The notes below the pieces were generated by a model. The model ran no database searches. It saw only the letters and a list, made by a program, of their open reading frames with translations, and was not told the DNA's origin. Shown in pieces: positions 10,943 through 19,350 of a DNA stretch of 64,000 nucleotides. The position numbers and the translations under genes are program-made. How positions within the stretch are numbered: the first letter of the stretch is position 1; the number at the start of each line of letters is the position of its first letter. This DNA is from Pseudomonas sp. PSE14 (GTDB taxonomy: Bacteria > Pseudomonadota > Gammaproteobacteria > Pseudomonadales > Pseudomonadaceae): contig NZ_CP115669.1 of the NCBI RefSeq assembly GCF_029203285.1, positions 992,001 through 1,056,000 of the forward strand, read 5' to 3'.

Positions 10943-13259
10943 CGAGTGTTCCTCGGTTCTGTCCCGGGGAGCGCCCGGTGATACGTTGCAGGACCCGATA
11001 GGCCATATTCAGCGCGCGATCCATCAGGGGAGTGACATGGTCCGTGGGGGCCAGGCGAACTTTGCCTGCGTCCATGTCCCGTGCCAGCTGTACCAAGGGT
11101 TTGACTGCGACGCGTTGGCCGGTGTGATCGACGAACATGTAGTTGCGGGTAGTCGGGCTGAACCACGACAGCTTGAGTCGACGAGCCGGTGTGACATCGT
11201 TGAATTCGAACCAGGTACCGAACTCCACCTGCGCCAATTCCTTGAGCAGTCCACGCGCACGCTCGGACAGGGGCTCGCCGGTATTGCGGTCGAGGCTTTG
11301 GCCTTCCGCGCCGAGCATGACCCCCAGCGGGCTTTCGGGCAGTTCCTGCCTGAACTGGGCCGCGACCTGCGGCTGCTGCGCCTGGACCGCGTGCTGGCAG
11401 GCGACCAGATCCTGCAGCAGGCGGCGGATGCCATCCTCATGGTAGCCGCCGAGCAGCTCCAAACCCTTTTGCAGCTCGTCCAGCAGGCCCAGCCGCAGCG
11501 CCTGCAGGTGCTCGCGTCCCGCCTCGTCCAGCGGGGTGACGCTCCAGGCCAGTTGCTCGCCCACTTCGCAGGCGCGCTTCCACTCGTCGCTGTGTTCGCC
11601 GGCACGCAGTGAAATGAAGGTCAGCGCATCGCACCAGCTCTGTTCCAGGAAGTTACGCACCAGCGGCGGCAGGTCGCGGCCTCCGGTGATCGCGGCAATG
11701 GCCTCCAGCGCCTGCTCGCGGGCGGCCAGCAGGCGGTCGCGGCCGCGTACCGCTTCCATGGCGCGGCGTTCGCGCAGCTCCACCTTCTGTCGCAGGTTGG
11801 CGACAAACTCATTGAACTCGCCGAGCAGCGCATCGAACAGGTCGAGGTCGCCGACGAAGTCCTGGATCACCCGCTCCACCACCCAGTGCATCTTAGCCAG
11901 CAGGCTGCGCTCCTCATCCTCGCCGCCATAGATCACGCCGGCCTGGGCCATGGCATTGAGCAGCTTGCGCGCCGGGTGGTGGTGCTGGGTGAACAGTTGC
12001 TTGTCCTGCAGGGCGACCTTCAGATACGGCGTGTGCAGGTGGGAGAGGGTGGTCTTGCAGCTGTCGGGCAGGTTTTCGTCGTCGAGGATGAAGTCGAAGA
12101 CCATCCCCACCAGATCGATGACGTCGGCTTCCTGATCGGTCAGGCGGGTATTGCCGGGTTGTTCGGCACCGGCCTCCAGCTCGCGCTGCAGATCGGCCTT
12201 CAGGGCGTCCACCGGCTGTGGCTGGCGCAGGCGCTGAGCCATTTCCTGGGCCGACTCGCGCTGCAGGCGGTTCAGCGCTTCGAGCAACTCGCTGGCGCTG
12301 TAGGTGGTGGTGGCTGCTTCGGCGGAGGGGCCGAAGCTGACGATGCTGTGGCTGTTGCCGAACAGCGTGGCCTTGGCGCCGCGCCGGCGGAACTCGGCCA
12401 GCAGGACCGCCAATCCACCGAACAGCGCGTTACGATCGGCTGGCGGGAGGTCCGGCAGGTCAGCGACGTCGTAATGGTGGGGCTGCAAGGGCGGTGCCGG
12501 TGCAGTGTCGGGCGCAGCGCTGCTCGGCTCGGGCGGGGCAGGGCGCGGCGCCGGGGTTGGGGGCTTATCGGGCACCCGGTACCTGAGGTTCGGCAGGATG
12601 CCGGCGTCGATCAGGCGCTGGTTCAACTGATCGTAGAGCGGCGCCAGGTGCTGCATCACCTGCTGATCGAACAGTACATAAAGGATGGTTTTGACGCGCA
12701 GGGGAAAGGCGGCCTGTGCCAGCGTTTCGCCATAGGCCCGGGCGATGGCCTGGGGGCCGAAGGGATTGCGGTCCTCGCCGATCCTGCTGCCGTTGTTCAG
12801 CAATGCCAGGCGCTGGCCGAGCGTGAACAGCGACTGGACGCACTGCGCCTTCACCTGGTTCACCATATTGATGATGAGCAGGGTCTCTTCGTATTCGTCG
12901 TGTTCGATCAGCGTCAGCCGATCCGCATCCAACTGGTCATAAGGGTCGTCGGCAGGCAGCGTGCCTTCGAGGAAGTCGTTCAGGCCCTGGGCGATGCGTT
13001 GGTGATAGAAGCGCTCCAGGGCCGGCCGCTCCTTGCGAACCTGGCGCATGGCGTCGAAGAACAGCGCCTGTACCTGATTGTTCTCGGCCTTCTCGGCGCA
13101 TTCGAACAGTGTGTCGTCGATTTGGGAAAAGACATTACCGAGCAGTTCGGCCAGGCGGTTCATCGCCATTTGCCGACAGGCTTGCATCAGCTCGCCGAAC
13201 CGCGGCTGGATGACGCGACTGGCGATCGATGAGGGCGGAGGGGTGTCCTTGGTGCTCAT
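10935..13259 (-). CDS. DUF1631 family protein (first of two paralogs)
   Basis: A 774-residue soluble, mostly helical protein of the DUF1631 family. The conserved N-terminal block reads SQIDDTLFECAEKAENNQ, and the C-terminal block has FGTWFEF, LKLSWFSP and YMFVDHTGQRV, a beta-rich end that resembles a PilZ-like barrel. A Pro/Ala-rich linker lies near residues 225-255. I chose the ATG at 13259 because conserved sequence follows at once and the frame further upstream runs into the tRNA genes. It overlaps the downstream PilZ gene by 8 bases. The function is unknown; a paralog lies at 40731-43028. Confidence 0.85.
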   Translation of the reverse strand: MSTKDTPPPSSIASRVIQPRFGELMQACRQMAMNRLAELLGNVFSQIDDTLFECAEKAENNQVQALFFDAMRQVRKERPALERFYHQRIAQGLNDFLEGTLPADDPYDQLDADRLTLIEHDEYEETLLIINMVNQVKAQCVQSLFTLGQRLALLNNGSRIGEDRNPFGPQAIARAYGETLAQAAFPLRVKTILYVLFDQQVMQHLAPLYDQLNQRLIDAGILPNLRYRVPDKPPTPAPRPAPPEPSSAAPDTAPAPPLQPHHYDVADLPDLPPADRNALFGGLAVLLAEFRRRGAKATLFGNSHSIVSFGPSAEAATTTYSASELLEALNRLQRESAQEMAQRLRQPQPVDALKADLQRELEAGAEQPGNTRLTDQEADVIDLVGMVFDFILDDENLPDSCKTTLSHLHTPYLKVALQDKQLFTQHHHPARKLLNAMAQAGVIYGGEDEERSLLAKMHWVVERVIQDFVGDLDLFDALLGEFNEFVANLRQKVELRERRAMEAVRGRDRLLAAREQALEAIAAITGGRDLPPLVRNFLEQSWCDALTFISLRAGEHSDEWKRACEVGEQLAWSVTPLDEAGREHLQALRLGLLDELQKGLELLGGYHEDGIRRLLQDLVACQHAVQAQQPQVAAQFRQELPESPLGVMLGAEGQSLDRNTGEPLSERARGLLKELAQVEFGTWFEFNDVTPARRLKLSWFSPTTRNYMFVDHTGQRVAVKPLVQLARDMDAGKVRLAPTDHVTPLMDRALNMAYRVLQRITGRSPGQNRGTLDE

Positions 13260-13377
13260 GCTCTTCCTGTCCGTGATCGGCCCGTTACACCCGTGGAGAT
13301 CACATCGGTTATTCATGCAGATATAGCAATCCGCCTGCTCCCATGCAAAGAAGAGAAAAACTTTTTGGATCAGAGTG

Positions 13378-13405
13378 TTGACAGCCGTTTCGATATACGT
13401 AAAAT
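13378..13405 (+). promoter_or_regulatory. Sigma-70 promoter of the tRNA operon
   Basis: TTGACA at 13378 and TAAAAT at 13400 are 16 bases apart, followed by the GC-rich discriminator GGCGCGCC typical of stringently controlled stable-RNA promoters. It lies about 70 bases before tRNA-Asn. Confidence 0.75.
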
Positions 13406-13472
13406 GGCGCGCCTCTGATACGGGAATCCGGTGAAGCCGGAAGAAAGTAGAAGAGATTGGAAGGCTCGTCGT

Positions 13473-13548
13473 TCCGCGATAGCTCAGTCGGTAGAGCAAA
13501 TGACTGTTAATCATTGGGTCCCTGGTTCGAGTCCAGGTCGCGGAGCCA
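13473..13548 (+). tRNA. tRNA-Asn (GTT)
   Basis: A 76-base cloverleaf. Acceptor TCCGCGA pairs with TCGCGGA, the anticodon loop CTGTTAA gives GTT, the T-loop is GGTTCGAGTCC and the CCA end is encoded. First gene of the Asn-Pro-Lys cluster. Confidence 0.96.
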
Positions 13549-13557
13549 ACTTCCAAG

Positions 13558-13634
13558 CGGGGTATAGCGCAGTCCGGTAGCGCGCCTGCTTTGGGAGCAG
13601 GATGTCGGGAGTTCGAATCTCTCTACCCCGACCA
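13558..13634 (+). tRNA. tRNA-Pro (TGG)
   Basis: A 77-base cloverleaf. Acceptor CGGGGTA pairs with TACCCCG, the anticodon loop TTTGGGA gives TGG, and CCA is encoded. It lies 9 bases after tRNA-Asn. Confidence 0.96.
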
Positions 13635-13639
13635 AATAT

Positions 13640-13715
13640 GGGTCGTTAGCTCAGTCGGTAGAGCAGTTGGCTTTTAACCAATTGGTCGTAGGTTCGAATC
13701 CTACACGACCCACCA
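13640..13715 (+). tRNA. tRNA-Lys (TTT)
   Basis: A 76-base cloverleaf. Acceptor GGGTCGT pairs with ACGACCC, the anticodon loop CTTTTAA gives TTT, and CCA is encoded. Last gene of the cluster. Confidence 0.96.
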
Positions 13716-13774
13716 TATTCAAGGCGCCTGCATCGCCAGGCGCTGGAAGCGGAATCAAAAGCCGCTTCACCAAG

Positions 13775-13806
13775 AAAGCCCACCTTCATAGGTGGGCTTT
13801 TTTGTT
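13775..13806 (+). terminator. Rho-independent terminator of the tRNA operon
   Basis: AAGCCCACC and GGTGGGCTT form a stem around TTCATA, followed by a T-run. It lies about 60 bases after tRNA-Lys. Confidence 0.9.
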
Positions 13807-14014
13807 TGCGCTGTCCAGCGATCCTCTTTCGCCATCCTGCCAGTGCCTGTGTGGACACTCGGCTGTCCAAGGCCTCTGTCCGACATCATCGCGAGCCCGC
13901 CGTCCCACCTCGTATGGTGTGATTTCGCAAGCACCTGATAACGATAATCAGAAAATCAGCCCGCCTTGTCGGAGTGTTCCGATCTTCTCGCTGGTGGCGG
14001 AAACTTAAGCTTTT

Positions 14015-14042
14015 CACCTCGAAATGTGTCCCTCCCGAGGTG
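14015..14042 (+). promoter_or_regulatory. 5' leader hairpin that includes the Shine-Dalgarno of the adhesin gene
   Basis: CACCTCG (14015-14021) is perfectly complementary to CGAGGTG (14036-14042). The 3' arm contains GAGGTGG, the only good ribosome-binding sequence before the ATG at 14050. Folding would hide it. The 7-base stem can be lengthened by two wobble pairs. Regulatory use is inference. Confidence 0.5.
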
Positions 14043-14049
14043 GGTTTAA

Positions 14050-15942
14050 ATGGCAGTGGAAACTATCGGTCTTGTCGCCGTCTCTGAGAATGCAGCCAGG
14101 AAGGTTGCAGTCAAGGCCGGTGGAAAGATCAAGGCACATGAAGGTACCAAGTACCTTCTCCAGGTAGAAAACAACGATATCGCTCCCGAGAACGTCACCG
14201 TCAAGCGCGAAGGTGATGACCTGCAGATCACCTTCGAGGGCAGCGAAAAACCTGATCTGACCATCCAGAACTTCTTCGCTGACGGCATGGATGGCCAGCT
14301 CTACGGGGTTGCCGAAGATCGTCAGTTGTATGCGTATGTGCGTACCGATGGCGAAGGCTTCGACGGTCACCTGCTGGTGGCCGATGGTGAGTCCGCCCCC
14401 ATTAGCCTGGGCGGCGACTCCCTGGCGGACGGCAGCCCTTACCTGGCGTCCACCTTCGAGGAGGCGGCGGGCTTCGTCATGTGGCCCTGGCTGCTTGGCC
14501 TGGCTGGCGTAGGTGCCGCTGCCGCAGCCATCATCCATCACAACAACGATGACGGTCATCACCACACCGCGACCAGTCCTGCGCCGAGCAACTCCGTCGC
14601 TACCGACGGTGTCGGCCCGATCCAGGGCCAGCTGTCCAACGGCGATGTCACTGACGATGCGCATCCGGCCCTCTCCGGCAATGGCGTACCGGGCGCAATC
14701 ATCCACATCATCGACAATGGCCAGGAAATCGCTTCCACCACCGTGTCGCCGGATGGCGTCTGGTCCTATACCGCAGAACTGGCCGACGGCCTGCACAACA
14801 TCGATGTCACCCAGGAGCTCCCTGGCGAGAAGCCCAGCGCCCCGCTCAAGGTGATCGATCTCGTCGTTGACACTGTCGCTCCTGCCGCTCCAGAGGCCTG
14901 GCTTGCTCCTGCCTCGGGCAGCGATGTCAAGGGCGACGACGTCACCAGCAACCAGACACCGACGATCGATGGCAAGGCCGAGCCGGGTGTCGACGTGGCC
15001 GTTACCTTCTCGACGGGTGAGGTGATCCATGCCAAGGCCGACGAGAATGGCGACTGGTCATTGGCCCCGACCCAGGCGCTGCCCGCGGGCAACAACGAAA
15101 TCTCCCTCATTGCCACCGATCCGGCGGGCAACCAGAGCGAGACGACCCTTCTTCCCATCACTATCGAAACCCCGGCCTCGACCACGCTGAAGGGCGGTGA
15201 TGTGACCAGCGACGTCGCCCCCAACGACAGCGCCCCGGTGATCGCCGTTAGCGACTTCGCGCCGGGCGACATCATCCACCAGATCGATGGCGGGACCGGG
15301 CAGGACAGCACCCCGGTCGCCAGTGCAGTAGCAGAGGGCTACGGCAGCAACGCCAGCCTGCTGGATACAGGCTCGATGAGCACCCCGGTCGGGGCCTACG
15401 TCATCCAGTCGTTCTCCTATGAGTCGACCGGCAACACTGCCGGCCGTATCGAGGTCACTGGTGATCAGGTCTCCTCGTACGTCACCAGCAATCCTGCCTC
15501 GGTCACGCCGGCGGCGGGTGGCGATGCCCTCTCGATGCCCACAGAGCCCCCTGCATACGCTGCCCACGACTCGACTCACATCTTCGCTGGTTCTGGCCTC
15601 GATACGCTGGAACTGGCTGGCGCCAACCAGGGCCCGGATCTGCGGGGGCTATCCGCAGACAACGGTCAGGTCAGGATCGAGAAGCCCGACTTTGCCGGCG
15701 ACAAAGCACTCACCGTCTCCCTCAACGACGTGCTGAGTCAGGGGGAGAGCGACCTGTTCCAGAAGGGTAGCGAGTCCAAGGTAACGGTGGACGGCGATGC
15801 CCTGAATGGCCACCCCGACCACGGCTCGGCTACCTGGCAGGACACCGGCACCACCACGCTCGGCAGTTCGATCTTCCAAGGCCACAGCCAGCTGGACGCC
15901 GAGGCCCTGATCAAGCAGGCCGTCGCCAGCAGCATCGTCTAA
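14050..15942 (+). CDS. Short BapA/LapA-like type I secreted adhesin
   Basis: A 630-residue protein with the architecture of giant biofilm adhesins in miniature. Residues 1-130 match the BapA prefix-like module (IGLVAVSENAARKVAVKAGG onward). A hydrophobic stretch WPWLLGLAGVGAAAAAII (about 145-162) is followed by a His/Asp cluster (HHNNDDGHHH). Two Ig-like repeats follow (about 195-275 and 280-375, each with a GxW core: PDGVWSY, ENGDWSL). The C-terminal 120 residues (FAGSGLDTLELAG, LTVSLNDVLSQGE, ATWQDTGTTTLGSSIFQGHS) match the type I secretion target domain of BapA-class proteins. There is no Sec signal, as expected for T1SS cargo. OmpA-like and T1SS genes follow on the same strand. Typical BapA/LapA proteins have thousands of residues, so this is either a natural short form or a repeat-collapsed allele. 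Confidence 0.8.
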   Translation: MAVETIGLVAVSENAARKVAVKAGGKIKAHEGTKYLLQVENNDIAPENVTVKREGDDLQITFEGSEKPDLTIQNFFADGMDGQLYGVAEDRQLYAYVRTDGEGFDGHLLVADGESAPISLGGDSLADGSPYLASTFEEAAGFVMWPWLLGLAGVGAAAAAIIHHNNDDGHHHTATSPAPSNSVATDGVGPIQGQLSNGDVTDDAHPALSGNGVPGAIIHIIDNGQEIASTTVSPDGVWSYTAELADGLHNIDVTQELPGEKPSAPLKVIDLVVDTVAPAAPEAWLAPASGSDVKGDDVTSNQTPTIDGKAEPGVDVAVTFSTGEVIHAKADENGDWSLAPTQALPAGNNEISLIATDPAGNQSETTLLPITIETPASTTLKGGDVTSDVAPNDSAPVIAVSDFAPGDIIHQIDGGTGQDSTPVASAVAEGYGSNASLLDTGSMSTPVGAYVIQSFSYESTGNTAGRIEVTGDQVSSYVTSNPASVTPAAGGDALSMPTEPPAYAAHDSTHIFAGSGLDTLELAGANQGPDLRGLSADNGQVRIEKPDFAGDKALTVSLNDVLSQGESDLFQKGSESKVTVDGDALNGHPDHGSATWQDTGTTTLGSSIFQGHSQLDAEALIKQAVASSIV

Positions 15943-16005
15943 CGCCCCTGTCCCGAATCCCTGCGCTTCGTCCCTGTCGGCGGAGCCAGCCAGAGAGTTT
16001 TGAAC

Positions 16006-16935
16006 ATGAAATCGACTATGACCGGAATTGGTGTGCCGAAGCACAGACGCCAACTGCCCGCGACCCTGGCGACCCTGGCGGTGATCGCTGGTTTCCACTC
16101 CCCCCTGAGCCTGGCGTTCGAGCCCAACCCGAAGATCTACGGCGAGATTTACCAGAAAGTGGGCTCCGTCGTACCCCAGCAGGCCCAGATCGTGATGTTC
16201 CGTGGCAAGGATGGCGGCAAGGACGCAGCCCACGTCTACATCGACGGCCAATTGCATAGCGCCTTGATGCCGGGCGGCTACACCGTGTTCTGCACCCCGG
16301 CGGGTGAGCACTCGCTGGAGTCCTACATCGGCGATGCGCCGGGGTATACCGGCAAGCGCAACCCGCAGAGTTACGCCAGGCTCGACGGTGGGCAGACCTA
16401 TGTCCTCGAAGCGCCTGTCGGTCCTAACCAGAGCACCCCCATCGTGCATACCGGCAAGGATGCCGAGCAGAGCCTCGAAGGCCTGCACCGCCAGATCCAG
16501 TTGGTCAGCCGCGCCAGTTCCGTGGTGCCCTGCAAGACCGAGACGCAGAGCAAACTGAGCCTGCGCAGCGACATGCTGTTCCAATTCGCCAAGGGCGGCT
16601 ACGACGACCTGACCCCGGAAGGCCATGACGTCCTGCGTGAGGTGGTAGAGCAGATTCAGCAACTGCGCGATAGCATCAAAGGTATCGATGTGGTGGGGCA
16701 CGCCGACCCGATCGGCAGCTCGCAGACCAACGTGAAACTGTCGCGTCAGCGCGCCGAAACCATCCGCCGCGTGCTGCTGGAGCAGGGCCTTGCCAGCAAT
16801 CTGGTTGAGGTTTCCGCCCGTGGCAGCGACGAACCGGTGGTGCAGTGCGATAGCGGTTCGCGCAAGGAACTCATCGCCTGTAACGCGCCGAACCGCCGCG
16901 TGGAGCTGGTCATCCTGGGGGTTGCCGGCAAGTAG
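16006..16935 (+). CDS. OmpA-family peptidoglycan-binding envelope protein
   Basis: A 309-residue exported protein with a signal-like hydrophobic segment (TLATLAVIAGFHSPLSLAF, cleavage near residue 38). A unique middle region (about 40-180) resembles a beta-sandwich with no family I can name. The C-terminal OmpA/MotB domain (about 190-305) has GHADPIGSSQTNVKLSRQRA and NRRVELVI, including the Asp and Arg that hold diaminopimelate in peptidoglycan. It lies 63 bases after the adhesin and before the T1SS genes. Likely role, by context: anchoring or organising the secretion machine or its cargo at the cell wall. A TTG at 16000 could be used, but ATG 16006 is better. Confidence 0.85.
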   Translation: MKSTMTGIGVPKHRRQLPATLATLAVIAGFHSPLSLAFEPNPKIYGEIYQKVGSVVPQQAQIVMFRGKDGGKDAAHVYIDGQLHSALMPGGYTVFCTPAGEHSLESYIGDAPGYTGKRNPQSYARLDGGQTYVLEAPVGPNQSTPIVHTGKDAEQSLEGLHRQIQLVSRASSVVPCKTETQSKLSLRSDMLFQFAKGGYDDLTPEGHDVLREVVEQIQQLRDSIKGIDVVGHADPIGSSQTNVKLSRQRAETIRRVLLEQGLASNLVEVSARGSDEPVVQCDSGSRKELIACNAPNRRVELVILGVAGK

Positions 16936-16961
16936 CAGCCTCTAGCTGTCCTGCTCTGCTT

Positions 16962-17008
16962 CCCATCGGGGCGCGTATCGCTGCGCGGCCCTGATGGGGT
17001 GTTTCTTT
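16962..17008 (+). terminator. Candidate (leaky) terminator between the adhesin/OmpA genes and the T1SS genes
   Basis: CCCATC and GATGGG are the outer arms of a GC-rich hairpin (inner GGGGCGCG against CGCGGCCCT, with mismatches), followed by the T-rich GTTTCTTTC. The stem is imperfect, so partial read-through is plausible. Confidence 0.45.
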
Positions 17009-17156
17009 CAGCTCTCTGTTTCTCTGCGGGCCGTGCAATACGACTAAGCAGGTGAGGGAAAGGTACGTCAGCCCAATCAGGGTTTTCCGATGCCGCCGGA
17101 AACGGCGCATTTCTACCATGCGCACAGCTTTTCCCTTTACTCGTGAAGGTGTGCCC

Positions 17157-19343
17157 ATGAGTCCTTCCCTGACGCCCGACGCAGCAGTCGATCTGGGCGT
17201 TGCCTCCGAAAGTGACAGCCTGCTGGCCGCCGTGCGCTGGTTCTGTGCGCACTTCAAGCGGCCGACGAGTCTTGCGTCTCTGCATGCCGGTCTGCCGCGC
17301 GACCAACGCCTGAAACCGAGCCTGGTGGTGCGCATGCTCGAGCAGGCCGGCATCGGCGCCGGCTGGGTGAAGCGTCGCCCCGCAGAGCTGTCGTCCTATC
17401 TTTTTCCGCTGATGCTGCTGTTCCGCAATGGCGAGGCGCGCATCCTGGTGGCCCGCCGCGGTGAGCAGTTCGAGCTGATCGTTCCCGAAGCCGGTGGTAG
17501 CACCATCACCCTGAGTGCCGAGACGCTGCAGGAACACTACCTGGGCTATGCGCTGCTGGTACGGCCCAAGCCGGCAGCGGATGCGCGCACCGAGATTCCG
17601 CGCGGGGAGGGCAAGGGCCACTGGCTGTTTTCCACCCTCTGGAACTATCGCCGCTACTACTACAGCAGTGCGCTGGCGACGGTGCTGATCAACATCCTGG
17701 CGCTGGCCAGCACTTTCTTCATCATGAACGTCTATGACCGGGTCGTGCCCAACCAGGCGTACGTCACCCTGTGGTCTCTGGCCGCCGGTGTGGTTCTGGC
17801 GATCGGGTTCGAGTTCACCTCTCGCCAGGTGCGTGCTTACCTGATCGATACTGCCGGCAAGAAGGCCGACCTGATCCTGGGGACGAAGCTATTCCGCCAG
17901 TTGCTGGAAGCACGGCTGGAGTACAAGCCGCCGTCAGCGGGTTCCTTCGCTAACCAGTTCCGTGAGTTCGAGTCGGTGCGTGATTTCATCACGTCGGCAT
18001 CGCTCGCCACCCTGGCGGACCTGCCGTTCTGCCTGCTGTTCGTCTTCGTGCTGTTCGTGATCGGCGGGCCGCTGGCGCTGGTGCCGCTGGGCTCGATGAT
18101 CGTCCTGCTCGGGGTGTGCGCCTACCTCCAGCTGCCGCTGTCGCGCTTCATGAAAGAGAACCTGCGGGAGGCCTCGCAGAAGCACGGTTTGCTGATCGAG
18201 GCGATCGAAGGTGTCGAGACCCTCAAGGCGGCCCATGCCGAAGGCAGCATGCTGCGGCGCTGGGAAGACTTCAGCGCGCAATTGGCCGCTTCGACGATCA
18301 AGTCCAAGTCCCTGTCGAACATGGCTGCCAACGCAGTCTCGCTGATCACCCAGATGACCACGGTGATCCTTGTCCTGTGGGGCGTCTACCGCATCGGCGA
18401 CGGTGACATGACCCTGGGCGTGCTGGTCGGCATGGTGCTGCTCAGTGGCCGGGCGCTCGCCCCGCTGGCCAGCGCGGTGGGTCTGGCCGTGCGTTACCAG
18501 CAGGCGAAGACCGCGCTGAACTCCCTGAACCAGCTGATGGAAATCCCCACCGTACGCGACAACAACCGCCGCTACCTGGAGGCGCCGAAGAACGCGATGC
18601 TGTCGCTGCGCAAGCTGAAGTTCTCCTACCCGGCCCCGCCGATGCAGCCACGACCCACGGTGCTGAACAACATCGACCTGAGCATCCGGCACGGCGAGCG
18701 CGTCGCCATCGTCGGCAACATCGGCAGCGGCAAGTCGACCCTGCTGCGCGTCATGGCTCGCCTGTACCAGCCGGTGGAAGGCCAACTGCTGATCAACGGC
18801 ATCGATGCCGAGCAGATCGACCCGGCGGACTGGAATTCCACGGTGGGGTTCGTTGGCCAGGACGCGCGGCTGTTCTTCGGTTCGCTGCGCGACAACCTGC
18901 TGATTGGCAATCCATCGGCGAGCAGCGAGGAAATCCTCCATGTGGTGCGCCTGACTGGACTGGACGCCGTGGTGGCCAGCCATCCCCTGGGCTTCGACCG
19001 CCCGGTGGGCGAGATGGGCCAGGCGCTCTCCGGCGGACAGCGGCAACTGGTCGCCCTGGCGCGCGCCCTGTTGCTGCGCCCGCAGGTGCTGCTGTTGGAC
19101 GAGCCCACCAGTGGCATGGACATGCAGACCGAACGCCTGTTCCTGCAACGCCTGGAGGCGGCCACCCAGGGCTGCACCGTGGTGGTGGTGACGCACCGCT
19201 TCTCGGTGCTGGGGCAGGTCGACCGCCTGATCGTCATGAACGCCGGCCAGATCGTTGCCGACGGCCCGAAGGATGAAGTGCTGCGCGCCCTGCAGGCCAA
19301 CAACAGCACTGCGCCGGACAAGGCTCCGGCCGCGACCTGGTGA
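17157..19343 (+). CDS. Type I secretion ABC transporter (LapB/HlyB type)
   Basis: A 728-residue fused permease/ATPase. The N-terminal about 140 residues form a C39-like domain without the catalytic Cys and His motifs, as in adhesin and RTX exporters that do not cleave a leader. The membrane domain (about 165-450) begins with HWLFSTLWNYRRYYYSSALA. The ATPase has Walker A GNIGSGKST, signature LSGGQRQ, Walker B VLLLDEPTSGMD and the switch His in VVVTHR. It would energise export of the upstream adhesin. ATG at 17157 has GAAGG upstream. The membrane-fusion gene follows after 7 bases. Confidence 0.92.
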   Translation: MSPSLTPDAAVDLGVASESDSLLAAVRWFCAHFKRPTSLASLHAGLPRDQRLKPSLVVRMLEQAGIGAGWVKRRPAELSSYLFPLMLLFRNGEARILVARRGEQFELIVPEAGGSTITLSAETLQEHYLGYALLVRPKPAADARTEIPRGEGKGHWLFSTLWNYRRYYYSSALATVLINILALASTFFIMNVYDRVVPNQAYVTLWSLAAGVVLAIGFEFTSRQVRAYLIDTAGKKADLILGTKLFRQLLEARLEYKPPSAGSFANQFREFESVRDFITSASLATLADLPFCLLFVFVLFVIGGPLALVPLGSMIVLLGVCAYLQLPLSRFMKENLREASQKHGLLIEAIEGVETLKAAHAEGSMLRRWEDFSAQLAASTIKSKSLSNMAANAVSLITQMTTVILVLWGVYRIGDGDMTLGVLVGMVLLSGRALAPLASAVGLAVRYQQAKTALNSLNQLMEIPTVRDNNRRYLEAPKNAMLSLRKLKFSYPAPPMQPRPTVLNNIDLSIRHGERVAIVGNIGSGKSTLLRVMARLYQPVEGQLLINGIDAEQIDPADWNSTVGFVGQDARLFFGSLRDNLLIGNPSASSEEILHVVRLTGLDAVVASHPLGFDRPVGEMGQALSGGQRQLVALARALLLRPQVLLLDEPTSGMDMQTERLFLQRLEAATQGCTVVVVTHRFSVLGQVDRLIVMNAGQIVADGPKDEVLRALQANNSTAPDKAPAATW

Positions 19344-19350
19344 GCGGATC

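Noticed and set aside
13260-13556. N-terminal extension of the DUF1631 gene over the tRNA-Asn gene
   Set aside because: The extra 99 residues read through the tRNA and its promoter on the opposite strand; the ATG at 13259 is followed directly by family-like sequence.
13640-14049. Attachment-site duplication of the tRNA-Lys 3' end
   Set aside because: I looked for a second copy of the tRNA-Lys end downstream and saw none; no integrase gene is in the window.
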